Positions 56,196-64,000 of a stretch of DNA of 64,000 nt are shown here, in pieces (positions within the stretch are counted from its first letter, which is position 1; each line of letters starts with the position of its first letter). The translations under genes were made by a program, and so were the position numbers. Source of the stretch: Bacillus sp. BA3 (lineage in GTDB: Bacteria > Bacillota > Bacilli > Bacillales > DSM-1321); NCBI GenBank assembly GCA_002835675.1, contig PIZR01000007.1:204287-268286 (forward strand). Reading direction: 5' to 3'. The notes under the pieces were generated by a model. That model saw nothing but the letters and a program-made list of their open reading frames with translations, made no database searches and had not been told where the DNA came from.

Positions 56196-56900
56196 TCAGT
56201 CCTGGATAGCTGCTTCCAAAGCCACTTCAACCATTTCGTTAAAGGTTGACTGGCGCTCATCCGCCGACGTTTCCTCACCGGTTAAAATGTGATCGGAAAT
56301 GGTTAATACAGATAATGCTTGGCGGCCAAATTTAGCAGCAAGCGTGTAAAGCGCTGCTGATTCCATTTCTATCGCAAGGATTTGGTATTTTGCCCATTTT
56401 TCCAAATCACTATTATCATTATAAAACTGATCGGCCGTAAAAACATTACCGACCTTCAATTGCAAGCCCTTAGCTGTGCCGGCGTCATAAGCTTTTCTTA
56501 GTAATTCGAAATCCGCCGTTGGGGCAAAGTCCACCCCGCCGAAAGTCATACGGTTCATTTGGGAATCGGTGGAAGCACTCATTGCAAGGATAACATCCCT
56601 GACTTTTACATCCTTCTGAATCGCTCCTGCAGTTCCCACACGAATCAGCTTCTGGACATTATAGCTATTCATCAATTCATTCACGTAAATCGAAATGGAT
56701 GGGACACCCATGCCTGTACCTTGTACAGAAATTCGTTTCCCTTTATATGTCCCTGTATATCCAAACACGTTACGGACTTCATTATAAAGTTTAGCATCCT
56801 CTAAAAATGTTTCAGCAATATATTTTGCACGCAATGGGTCCCCAGGAAGTAAGACCGTTTCCGCAATTTCATTTTCTTTTGCACCAATATGTACGCTCAT
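56196..56900 (-). CDS. deoD: Purine-nucleoside phosphorylase, DeoD type
   Basis: This 234-residue hexameric enzyme splits purine nucleosides with phosphate. [33 protein letters not shown] start (core [15 protein letters not shown]), [17 protein letters not shown] phosphate site, [17 protein letters not shown] and [18 protein letters not shown] (catalytic Asp in SDH) are all present. AAGGAGG lies before the ATG. Monocistronic here. Confidence 0.95.
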   Translation of the reverse strand: MSVHIGAKENEIAETVLLPGDPLRAKYIAETFLEDAKLYNEVRNVFGYTGTYKGKRISVQGTGMGVPSISIYVNELMNSYNVQKLIRVGTAGAIQKDVKVRDVILAMSASTDSQMNRMTFGGVDFAPTADFELLRKAYDAGTAKGLQLKVGNVFTADQFYNDNSDLEKWAKYQILAIEMESAALYTLAAKFGRQALSVLTISDHILTGEETSADERQSTFNEMVEVALEAAIQD

Positions 56901-57063
56901 ACGACTATGTCCTCCTTAACTTGTGGTTGAAATGATATTCAAAAACTACTATACCATATCAACCACAAGTTAGGAAAATCCAACCTTATCCTAGAACTTG
57001 AAAAAGATAAGGAAACTGGAAGTCATGAAAAGACTTTGGCACCCTTCCTTTGAACCGCAACAA

Positions 57064-57090
57064 AACGGCGGAGGTCCGCCGTCTTTTTTT
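57064..57090 (-). terminator. Hairpin after the YozD-like gene
   Basis: ACGGCGGA and TCCGCCGT pair. The minus strand has TTTTGTTG after it and the plus strand TTTTTTT, so direction is uncertain. Confidence 0.65.
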
Positions 57091-57140
57091 AAGGTTAATG
57101 AAATTAAGGGATAGGAAGCTGTTAACCGTCTTATGACAGG

Positions 57141-57311
57141 TTACTCATCGACTTCTTCATCAATTATGCACTTTTCAAGAAGATATTCGAATGTGATGTC
57201 AGCAAGATCTTCAACTTCAGCTTCTGTTGGAAGATAGCCCCGTCTTATCAATTCTTGAAAAAAGAATTCCGCTATCTCTTCTGTATCAATAAAAACCTCA
57301 ATTTCTCGCAA
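57141..57311 (-). CDS. yozD: YozD-like small protein
   Basis: This 56-residue acidic protein starts at TTG 57311 (REIEVFIDTEEIAEFFFQEL), continues RRGYLPTEAEVEDLADITFE and ends YLLEKCIIDEEVDE. AGGGGG lies 6 nt upstream. The IDTEEIAEF...GY.P...E...LA.ITFEYLL.KCIIDEE pattern matches Bacillus YozD. It is too short for standard ORF lists. Its place beside the YodN-like gene matches B. subtilis. Function unknown. Confidence 0.85.
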   Translation of the reverse strand: MREIEVFIDTEEIAEFFFQELIRRGYLPTEAEVEDLADITFEYLLEKCIIDEEVDE

Positions 57312-57490
57312 ATCATCGCCCCCTTATTTAAAGGTCTATGAATGTGTAGAGACAAATATACCAGTAAGGCATCCCATTATGGAAAATCATTTGAAGGGCC
57401 TATATTTATCATGATCCATCCGTGTTCAATTTGAATGGAAGCTTCTATAGGGAATTTGGAAATTGCCCCTTTAAAAATTCAGGATACCTT

Positions 57491-58090
57491 TCACTTCGTT
57501 TGCTTCTTTTTATGATCTGGATAAATTTCCTCTGCCGCCTTTTCAATTTTAGCAAGGGCGATCTTCATGATGTGGCGATATTCGTCATCGCCAAAATGTT
57601 CGTAGAGCTTACAATAATCATTATATAAATCCAACAGTCCATCAATCATTTCCTTTTTTTCATTTTTTGTCATTGTCATTTCTCGCTCACCTTTACCAGG
57701 GTTGTTTTGTTTAGCAATGATAGCAAGCTCATTTTTCTTTTTAGGAAGTAGCAGACCCAACTTTTTAATGATTCCATCTGCACGTTTAGCATCGGCTATC
57801 AAAGTCAGTTCTTCCTCATGCGCTTCAAGCCATTCACCATCAGAGATTCTGGATAACTCATAGATTACATCCTCCCAGGCATTTTCCTTATAGCGCCAAA
57901 TTTCCGTTCGATAGCCGATAATCTTGAAATAATCCTGTTCATACCCATCCACCTGGACCAAGTCACCTAATAAATATTTATATTCAATATCTATTTGTTC
58001 TTTTTGATAAAGGATTTCACCTTCATATTCATTTATCGATTGCAATGTTTTTTCGATATAAAGACCTTCACTATAGTTCACTTCATACAC
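57491..58090 (-). CDS. YodN-like hypothetical protein, start uncertain
   Basis: This 199-residue soluble protein has two parts. The N-terminal part (YLLGDLVQVDGYEQDYFKII, then YELSRISDGEWLEAHEEELT) looks like B. subtilis YodN, and the C-terminal helical part runs ENEKKEMIDGLL-like to DEYRHIMKIALAKIEKAAEE. GTG 58090 is the first usual start, but protein-like codons continue upstream (VKFLDGAYVYEVNYSEGL) to a stop at 58135 without an ATG or ribosome site. The true start may be mutated or non-standard. YozD adjacency supports the name. Function unknown. Confidence 0.65.
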   Translation of the reverse strand: MYEVNYSEGLYIEKTLQSINEYEGEILYQKEQIDIEYKYLLGDLVQVDGYEQDYFKIIGYRTEIWRYKENAWEDVIYELSRISDGEWLEAHEEELTLIADAKRADGIIKKLGLLLPKKKNELAIIAKQNNPGKGEREMTMTKNEKKEMIDGLLDLYNDYCKLYEHFGDDEYRHIMKIALAKIEKAAEEIYPDHKKKQTK

Positions 58091-58169
58091 ATAAGCACCA
58101 TCGAGAAATTTTACATCTGTTAAATTTCTAATTTACCAGCATGTAAAATCTTGATATTAAAGGCTAAAA

Positions 58170-58206
58170 AAGAAAAACCTGTGTACCAAGTTTGGTATAC
58201 AGGTCG
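58170..58206 (-). terminator. Terminator of the small gene at 58219
   Basis: CCTGTATACC pairs with GGTACACAGG on the minus strand, followed by TTTTTC. Confidence 0.8.
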
Positions 58207-58218
58207 TTTGAGGAATTA

Positions 58219-58362
58219 TTAAACTTTTTTTAGTGGTTGTTCTTTTTTTAGTGGATGTTCTTTTTTTGGGGTTCTCTTGTAGGTTCTATCGGAAAGTTCA
58301 ATTAGTGCTTCAGCTATAAGTTCGATATCAGGTTCGTTGATGAATGTTACTTTGAGTTCCAT
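58219..58362 (-). CDS. Small hypothetical protein with repeated lysine-rich tail
   Basis: This 47-residue protein starts at ATG 58362 with GAGGTGATC upstream (MELKVTFINEPDIELIAEAL, then IELSDRTYKRTPKKE). It ends in two HPLKKEQPLKK-like repeats, encoded by about 15-bp DNA repeats (TTCTTTTTTTAGTGG on the plus strand). The start at 58446 in the same frame has no better site. I do not recognise a family, although similar short proteins occur in Bacillus phages and prophages. Confidence 0.6.
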   Translation of the reverse strand: MELKVTFINEPDIELIAEALIELSDRTYKRTPKKEHPLKKEQPLKKV

Positions 58363-58473
58363 GATGATCACCTCAGTGTAAGATATGACAGTTACTTGTC
58401 TGAAGTTCTTATATCTTTTGAATTTCATATGTAAAGAAAAAATCAAAAATAAATTAAAATATCCATTTTATTC

Positions 58474-58518
58474 AAAAAAAAAAAAAAAAAAAAAAATAGG
58501 CCTGGCAAAAATGCCAGG
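58474..58518 (-). terminator. Terminator with a 23-nt homopolymer
   Basis: CCTGGCATTTTTGCCAGG (minus strand) is followed by CCTA and a run of 23 T (plus-strand A run 58474-58496). The long slippage-prone tract sits downstream of the helicase gene region. Confidence 0.75.
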
Positions 58519-59014
58519 ACCTACTTACTTCATTTTACATTTTAGTACAGCGACGATTCTAAAAGTTAGTGAGCTTACGACTTATATCGTCCAAAGGTAT
58601 TCATTATTGGTGACACAACGTTTGACCTTTACCGCAGTAAGAATGGCGAATACTTGCTCACTGATTTGATCATTCGTCTCTTAAAAAGCGATTCTATAAA
58701 GGGTTCTGAATGCTTACATAAGGATGCATTCTTATTGACTTCTCCTTACTGAGCGCAAGAAGATCTTTCTCCTCTTTATTTTTTAATACTCATGATTCAA
58801 GCGGTATATCAAAATACTTGGAGAAATCTAAAAAATTCTACATGAGCTGGGGGGATATCAATAAAATATTAATCTTCATCCATATTTTCACGCTAAAAAG
58901 TTTAGGTTTGATCAAAGAAACTGAAGTATAAATAATATCACAATAAATATTATTTAAGCCCAATATAAGTAAAGAGAGCCTAACTGGTTTAAACTATGCC
59001 TCACTTTACTTTTA
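58519..59014. other. Gap downstream of the helicase gene
   Basis: This 496-bp stretch is AT-rich. The only coding-like signal is the headless plus-strand fragment at 58573-58752. The rest shows no repeat or RNA structure that I can support. Confidence 0.4.
58573..58752 (+). pseudogene. Headless coding-like fragment
   Basis: A 59-codon stretch without a start reads AYDLYRPKVFIIGDTTFDLY, RSKNGEYLLTDLIIRLLKSD and SIKGSECLHKDAFLL, bounded by TGA on both sides. The composition looks protein-like, but I do not recognise a family. It may be a remnant of a gene lost when the helicase region was acquired. Confidence 0.3.
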
Positions 59015-62000
59015 TTATCCTCTATACTTTGAATACCAAGCAGGTGCTTTTTTGGTTGATCGACTCCCCTTTGGTGAGAATTTAAATGTTATATTCATCC
59101 CTTCAAGTTTTTCCATTAAAGGCTGTAGGCTTTCATCACCTATTACCCAGATACTTCCACCATTTTCTCTCTGATCTATTACATGATAACCTTCATTTTT
59201 TAAATAATGATACAATTTACTATTAATATTGCGTTCATCACTATTGGGCGCGTATAATTCAATGTCATTCTCATCTTTTAAGCTAATTTGATTTTGAACA
59301 CCTTCTACTTTAGATTCAAATAGTTCAGTTTTAACACCAAGACTTGGTAACTTTTTAGACCTATTAGTATTTATAGAAGGAACTATATCCGAATAATTGT
59401 TTCGTATTGTATTATCGTTGATTTGTAGATTTTTATTATCCAGTAGATCTCCTTCTCGATCTTCTTTTTCAAGCTTTTCAGTATAAATTACTTTACTTGT
59501 TAGATTTTCTGAGTGTAGTGGAGAAGGTTCCATTCCCATTTCACTTAACCGTTCCCATAGCCTATCCATTGCTTTCATGCGATCGAAGTAGAACTCTCTC
59601 CCTCTTATACGCCAGAACTTCCAACCAGCTCTTTCAAGGTCATATTGCCGTTGCATATCCTCTTCCCACTTTTCAGGACCATGCCATCTTTCTCCGTCAC
59701 ATTCGACAGCTAAGCGATCTCGAATGCCTTCAATAACTAAATCTATTCGATACTTTCCTACTTTGACTTGTGGTTGCACCTTATAACCTTTAGCCACAAT
59801 CATTCGAAGGACTTCAATTTCAAATGGAGAATCACATTTTTCTTCTAAATTTTCTACAATGTCATTTACTCTTGTTGGGTTTTTACAATAGCTTAACAGT
59901 TGATATCGAAAGTCATCTCTCTTTAAGTCGTCTAATTCAACAGAATGATACAATCGCATTTGGTTCTTCGCACGACTAGCTGCAACGTTAAAGGTTTGCT
60001 GTTGCGATTTCTTAGTCATAGAAACAAATCTTCGGTTTCCAGCAACGACCATCGATAAAAAGATAATGTCCCGCTCGTCTCCTTGAAGACTATATGCATT
60101 CCCACAAATAATTTTTCTTTTCACAAATTCGCTTTCTGAAATTTCCTCCCGAATCTTATTTTCTATAAGAGCAGCTTGCTTTGTTCCTTGAAGAGTAATA
60201 ACTCCGATTGTCTGGTTCTCATATTGTAGGTCATTAATAATGCTTTTAATGTCTTCTACGATTTTATCTGCTTCAGGGGAATTAACGAAATTAACTCCTT
60301 CTGTTGCATACCCCTCATCAACCTTAACTGTCACTACAGGTGGGTCAATCTTCTCTTTCTCGAAAGGAAGTCTCAATGGAACCATTTGTCCTCCGTAGCT
60401 TAGATCATTAGAAAACTGGATGATTTCTGGAACACATCTAAAGTGTTCTTTTAACATCAATCTTCCACTCTTAGGGAAGATTTGGTCTGCAATTTCATAT
60501 AAAGATATTTTATGGTCAAATAATCTCTTATTAGGAACACCTTCTAAATATCGCTGGATTAACTCTTCAATCTCTGAATCCTTCGTCCCTATACCATAAG
60601 GGCTAATCTGTTCATCATCTCCAACTACGACAATCTTTTCCCCTCTTAATAAAACCGGAACGGACATGATATCGCACTGACTGCTTTCATCGAAGATAAT
60701 GACATCAAATTTGTCATTGTAGATAGGGAAGTTTTCGATCACTTGGTTCACAGGCATTATCCATACTGGAATGGCAGATTGAGCTTTCTCCATTTCTTTA
60801 CGAGCATCTACCAAGAAGCGTTGGTTGTTCCCGGTTCCTTTTCCATAACGCTTGATAAAGTTTTTCCAGGCAACGAGAGCTCTCTTTTGTGTATCTGTAA
60901 TTCGATTGATTTGATTCATCCAAGTTGAATTTGCAACAATTTGAGTAATGAGTCTCTTTTGATAGTCTTGTTCTTGTTTAATATTCTTCTCGATTCGTTC
61001 TGCCTCAAAGTCTTGGTTTTCTATCATCCAATCGTATAATGATTTAAGTTCCCATGATTTATGTACATCTTTAGGAATCGATGAATCCTTATAAAGTAAA
61101 TCCAGAATAAAAGAAGCTGTATTCGGTACGATTTCCTTTATTGGATGGTATAACTCAAAGAATCGAACTACTTCTTCCTTTTTAGCTATAAAGAATTGCA
61201 GTTCTCCTACAACTGCTTCCCATTCAATATCATCCTTCGCTAACAAGACCTCTAAGAAACGCTGAGCAATAGGATGGATATTCTTTTCAGCTTGAATCGC
61301 TTTTATTTCATTTACATAGCGATTGTATTCTTGTTCCCATGTTTCATATTCAAGAACAGTAAAGACATGTTTTACCGCCTCCTGAAGTTCTTTATAAAAA
61401 GAAAGATTTAACCAGTTCTCATTATTAAGACTAAGACAACTACATGTTACTTGAAGCCCTTCAATTAACGCTCCTAATCGTATCGTTTTCTCATATGCTT
61501 CAATTTCTTTATGAATTGTACTAAAGATACGCTTGTCGGCTGCATCGATTGGATTACCATTGATTTCATCAATGTTCGCATTCCAAATACGAACAATCTC
61601 TTCTCTTCTTTTCTTCAAAAGTAGATGTTGTTGTAGTAACTCGATTTCTTCAAAAGTGCGAACCGGTTGACCATTCATGATAGGTGTTTCCCATAAATAT
61701 TTAGCACGCTTCCCTTTTAACATACCGAATAGCATATCGGGTTTTTTGTTTTGTCGTAATCGCTCTCCGTATAAGTAGATATCTGCTTCTAATTCGAAGT
61801 CCGGCTTATTTGGTAAATTGATATCGTGGTTGATAATGGTTTTGTGAATGGCTACCATTTCATCGTTTCTGGTTTTGATATCAGCGAAGAAAGATACCCA
61901 ACGTTCTTTCCGGGTTGAGCTTGCTATGTAATCATCTAATACTTTTTGAAGTGCTGTTCCTTCTTCAAAATAGTCATTGTATTCAATGATTTTACTAAGT

Positions 62001-63811
62001 TCAGTTTTTAGTTGTTTTGCATACTCCTCTTCATGAGGAAGCTGTATTTTCTCTACATAAAGATTAGAGTTGTCATATTCGCTCTTTAACTCTTTCCCTT
62101 TGGATAACCAGGTTTTCATTTCTTCCGGATTTTTCAACAAACACGTTTTAGGTAAAGTTGAATCCACTAAATACAATTCATCTTTTTTGAGTAGGCCTCT
62201 TAGTCTCCATAATTCATCAAATTCTTTAGGGCTAATTGGAAACGATGTGTTCATTTCAACCTTATCTAGAAACCACTGATAATCTACAGTTTCATCATTT
62301 AACATTTGAGCGATATTTGCTTTTGTAATAGTTTGACCTTTATATTCCACTTCTGTCTTTTCACTCTTACTGTACTCCAACAGTTGGTATTTGAATTTAG
62401 CTTCATTTCGTCTACTATGGTCTAATTCAGATTTGAAGTGAGTAATCTCTGAATCTAATTTATCCGTAGAAACGTTCCCAAGTTTTTCAGATATAGTACG
62501 GATTGATTTTTCAATTTCTCGTAATGAATCTCTTCCTCCACCTAATACTGGTACACATAAGTCACGGATTTCTTCCGGTATTTTTTCCTTTAAAACCTTT
62601 AACGGATTTTCTTTTTGACTCGTAATAAGAATTCTCTTCCCATGTGCCAATAGATGAGAAACAATATTTGCGATAGTATGAGTCTTCCCTGTTCCAGGGG
62701 GGCCTTGGACGGTTAACCCATAGTTTGTTGCTAATCTTCTGGCAATTTCTTTTTGTTCTTCATTGGCTGCTAATGGAAAATATAAGTCAGAAGCTACTTT
62801 CCCCCACTTCAAGTTATTCTCTTCTTCATTCAATCTAACTTCATTACCGACAATGGATTCAATAGTGGCTGGAACCTCATAATCCTCTGCTTGCATTGAT
62901 TCAATTATTTGTTCTAAATCGTTTTGAAGGACTTGGTTGTCTTTTCTTTTTAAAATCAGAACATATTCATTCAAATGCCCAACAGCATCTTTAGTAGGAT
63001 GAACAGGTTCTCCTTTTAGAGATGTTCTACCACTGGCATCAATAAGTTGCAAAAATCGGCTAGAAAGGTCCCTTACATCTTCCTCAATTACGTCTCTGTA
63101 TCGAGCCTCTCTTCCGATGTTTTGAATCTCTTCCATATTAGGCAGGGCGATACCACTTAGAATGTTTAACTCTAACTTATAGCCTTGATTTGTAGGTTTA
63201 ACCTTAATAATTCCCTTATCTGTGTCGAGCTCAACATCAATTTTTGTTGTGAAGAGTGGATGCTGGATACTATCAGTTTCGTGTTTCCATGTGAATATCG
63301 TTTCACCTAGGAGAAGTTCTAAGCCTTCCCCTTCTACTTGGAAATCTTGATTGATTTTAAAGAACAATTCATATAGATCCTGTACCCTCTTCATACGTTG
63401 AATTTCAGCAGCCCATTCTCCCCAGTCGGCTTTCCATTTATTGAATAACTTCAAACGATTAGCATCGTCATCAAATCGAATTTCTACTTCAACCTTTCCT
63501 TGCACAAACAATTTAGGTGCAGGAATTTTAGGTGGATTGGTTTCTATATTATAGGGATATGTAATCCATTCTTTTATTGATTTATCTGGATTCGGAGGGC
63601 TCATGATATCAACTGTGAAATTCTGTCTATGAATCTCTAAAATAGCTTCGTAGTCTACACCTTCACCCATTAAAAAAACACCTTTTCCATACTCTTCTAG
63701 ACTGGTTTTTGTCCAGTTTTTCTCATATTCTTTGAAATCCCGAATAACTTTAAAACGAAGGTTGTTTACGGCAAGCAAATATTCAAATAACTGCCTTGGT
63801 TTATCATTCAA
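59015..63811 (-). CDS. Large SF1 (UPF1-like) helicase with C-terminal DUF559/Vsr-type nuclease
   Basis: This 1598-residue protein is a candidate single-gene defence or DNA-processing enzyme. An N-terminal region of unknown fold (1-350) precedes a Walker A QGPPGTGKTHTIANI (near 370). A long coiled insert (about 450-1000) splits the helicase; then come motif II IIFDESSQCD (near 1038), VVVGDDEQISP, LKEHFRCVPEI, YSLQGDERDIIFLSMV and NVAASRAKNQ. A DUF559-type nuclease follows (about 1320-1420, CDSPFEIEVL, RIDLVIEGI, AVECDGERWHG). A low-complexity linker and a last domain ending TKKAPAWYSKYRG complete it. The start is TTG 63811 behind AGAGGTG. Helicase and nuclease motifs are intact. Confidence 0.9.
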   Translation of the reverse strand: MNDKPRQLFEYLLAVNNLRFKVIRDFKEYEKNWTKTSLEEYGKGVFLMGEGVDYEAILEIHRQNFTVDIMSPPNPDKSIKEWITYPYNIETNPPKIPAPKLFVQGKVEVEIRFDDDANRLKLFNKWKADWGEWAAEIQRMKRVQDLYELFFKINQDFQVEGEGLELLLGETIFTWKHETDSIQHPLFTTKIDVELDTDKGIIKVKPTNQGYKLELNILSGIALPNMEEIQNIGREARYRDVIEEDVRDLSSRFLQLIDASGRTSLKGEPVHPTKDAVGHLNEYVLILKRKDNQVLQNDLEQIIESMQAEDYEVPATIESIVGNEVRLNEEENNLKWGKVASDLYFPLAANEEQKEIARRLATNYGLTVQGPPGTGKTHTIANIVSHLLAHGKRILITSQKENPLKVLKEKIPEEIRDLCVPVLGGGRDSLREIEKSIRTISEKLGNVSTDKLDSEITHFKSELDHSRRNEAKFKYQLLEYSKSEKTEVEYKGQTITKANIAQMLNDETVDYQWFLDKVEMNTSFPISPKEFDELWRLRGLLKKDELYLVDSTLPKTCLLKNPEEMKTWLSKGKELKSEYDNSNLYVEKIQLPHEEEYAKQLKTELSKIIEYNDYFEEGTALQKVLDDYIASSTRKERWVSFFADIKTRNDEMVAIHKTIINHDINLPNKPDFELEADIYLYGERLRQNKKPDMLFGMLKGKRAKYLWETPIMNGQPVRTFEEIELLQQHLLLKKRREEIVRIWNANIDEINGNPIDAADKRIFSTIHKEIEAYEKTIRLGALIEGLQVTCSCLSLNNENWLNLSFYKELQEAVKHVFTVLEYETWEQEYNRYVNEIKAIQAEKNIHPIAQRFLEVLLAKDDIEWEAVVGELQFFIAKKEEVVRFFELYHPIKEIVPNTASFILDLLYKDSSIPKDVHKSWELKSLYDWMIENQDFEAERIEKNIKQEQDYQKRLITQIVANSTWMNQINRITDTQKRALVAWKNFIKRYGKGTGNNQRFLVDARKEMEKAQSAIPVWIMPVNQVIENFPIYNDKFDVIIFDESSQCDIMSVPVLLRGEKIVVVGDDEQISPYGIGTKDSEIEELIQRYLEGVPNKRLFDHKISLYEIADQIFPKSGRLMLKEHFRCVPEIIQFSNDLSYGGQMVPLRLPFEKEKIDPPVVTVKVDEGYATEGVNFVNSPEADKIVEDIKSIINDLQYENQTIGVITLQGTKQAALIENKIREEISESEFVKRKIICGNAYSLQGDERDIIFLSMVVAGNRRFVSMTKKSQQQTFNVAASRAKNQMRLYHSVELDDLKRDDFRYQLLSYCKNPTRVNDIVENLEEKCDSPFEIEVLRMIVAKGYKVQPQVKVGKYRIDLVIEGIRDRLAVECDGERWHGPEKWEEDMQRQYDLERAGWKFWRIRGREFYFDRMKAMDRLWERLSEMGMEPSPLHSENLTSKVIYTEKLEKEDREGDLLDNKNLQINDNTIRNNYSDIVPSINTNRSKKLPSLGVKTELFESKVEGVQNQISLKDENDIELYAPNSDERNINSKLYHYLKNEGYHVIDQRENGGSIWVIGDESLQPLMEKLEGMNITFKFSPKGSRSTKKAPAWYSKYRG

Positions 63812-64000
63812 TACATTACACCTCTCAAGCTTTCATAAAGTAACTATATCACAATGTATATGGAAATAAGGGTAAGATTAATACTTTTTAATCCGATAAA
63901 AGGGATTGTATTTTATTTCCCTTATTTCACTAATGAACCTCTTGTTCAACGTTTGTGCCACGAGCAAAAGTTTCTTCAAGCTTAAGGAACTAAGTCACAT

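Noticed and set aside
56070..56252. 60-codon plus-strand ORF starting MDYRHLLTLQKWGY
   Set aside because: It has no ribosome site and overlaps the end of deoD; the frame appears open by chance.
58385..58669. 94-residue plus-strand ORF through the poly-A tract
   Set aside because: It includes the homopolymer (a run of lysines) and the terminator hairpin, which argues against a real protein.
1..64000. CRISPR arrays, rRNA genes, replication origin
   Set aside because: No regularly spaced short repeats, rRNA-like sequence or DnaA-box cluster was noticed while reading.

Overview
The window looks like a chromosome segment from a Bacillaceae soil bacterium, probably near Peribacillus/Bacillus. The grounds are low-GC DNA, AGGAGG-type ribosome sites, many rho-independent terminators, S-box (SAM) riboswitches in front of methionine genes, Bacillus-type Ku/LigD, the mtnKA / mtnWXBD salvage genes in B. 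subtilis-like order, and the small Bacillus families YozD, YflJ-like and DUF2188. This species call is inference from gene content.

Layout: 1-2.3 kb has a partial ArsR-DUF2087 regulator, a LysM/SleB-type wall hydrolase, a GNAT enzyme and a YjbQ protein. 2.7-3.8 kb is a decayed IS1182-like insertion. 3.8-7.4 kb is the fructose operon fruR-fruK-fruA. 7.6-11.7 kb is odhAB (2-oxoglutarate dehydrogenase) with a probable cre site at its promoter. 12-13.7 kb has a DOPA-dioxygenase-like protein and a polysaccharide deacetylase. 13.8-19.3 kb is yitJ-metH behind a SAM riboswitch. 19.4-23.4 kb has a MOSC protein, a candidate small RNA and the divergent NHEJ pair ku/ligD. 23.8-28.8 kb has a DapF-like epimerase, a purine-type permease, a beta-carbonic anhydrase and membrane proteins. 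28.9-33.2 kb has UppP, a GNAT gene behind an unusual structured leader, a CidAB/LrgAB pair, a tiny DUF2639 gene and a MurG paralogue. 33.4-38.0 kb has MscS, a MATE pump, an SDR and an Hsp20/GerT-like spore protein. 38-43 kb has a CAP protein and a four-gene lipoprotein/two-component operon. 43-45 kb has small proteins and a CobW-type GTPase. 45-53.4 kb is the complete methionine salvage locus with two more SAM riboswitches. 53.4-58.4 kb has an LCP lipoprotein, CtpA, DeoD and the YozD/YodN pair. 58.5-63.8 kb is dominated by a 1598-residue SF1 helicase-nuclease that looks like a single-gene defence or DNA-processing protein.

Functional links: yitJ-metH makes methionine, and the mtn genes recover methylthioadenosine sulfur back to methionine. 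All three transcription units carry S-boxes, so SAM level should control them together. FruR, FruK and FruA form one sugar-uptake unit, and odhAB supplies the TCA cycle.

The most unusual signals are four. (1) Four gene ends have their intrinsic terminator hairpin duplicated on both sides of an inserted element, three with IS1182-like or related TTGTAGACAA termini. (2) A structured repeat superfamily sits inside three of those inserts. (3) The leader at 29.94-30.07 kb has a tRNA T-arm mimic and a chain of mutually exclusive helices ending on the ribosome site. (4) The helicase-nuclease lies next to a terminator with a 23-nt homopolymer tract. No CRISPR array, rRNA or complete tRNA gene was seen.
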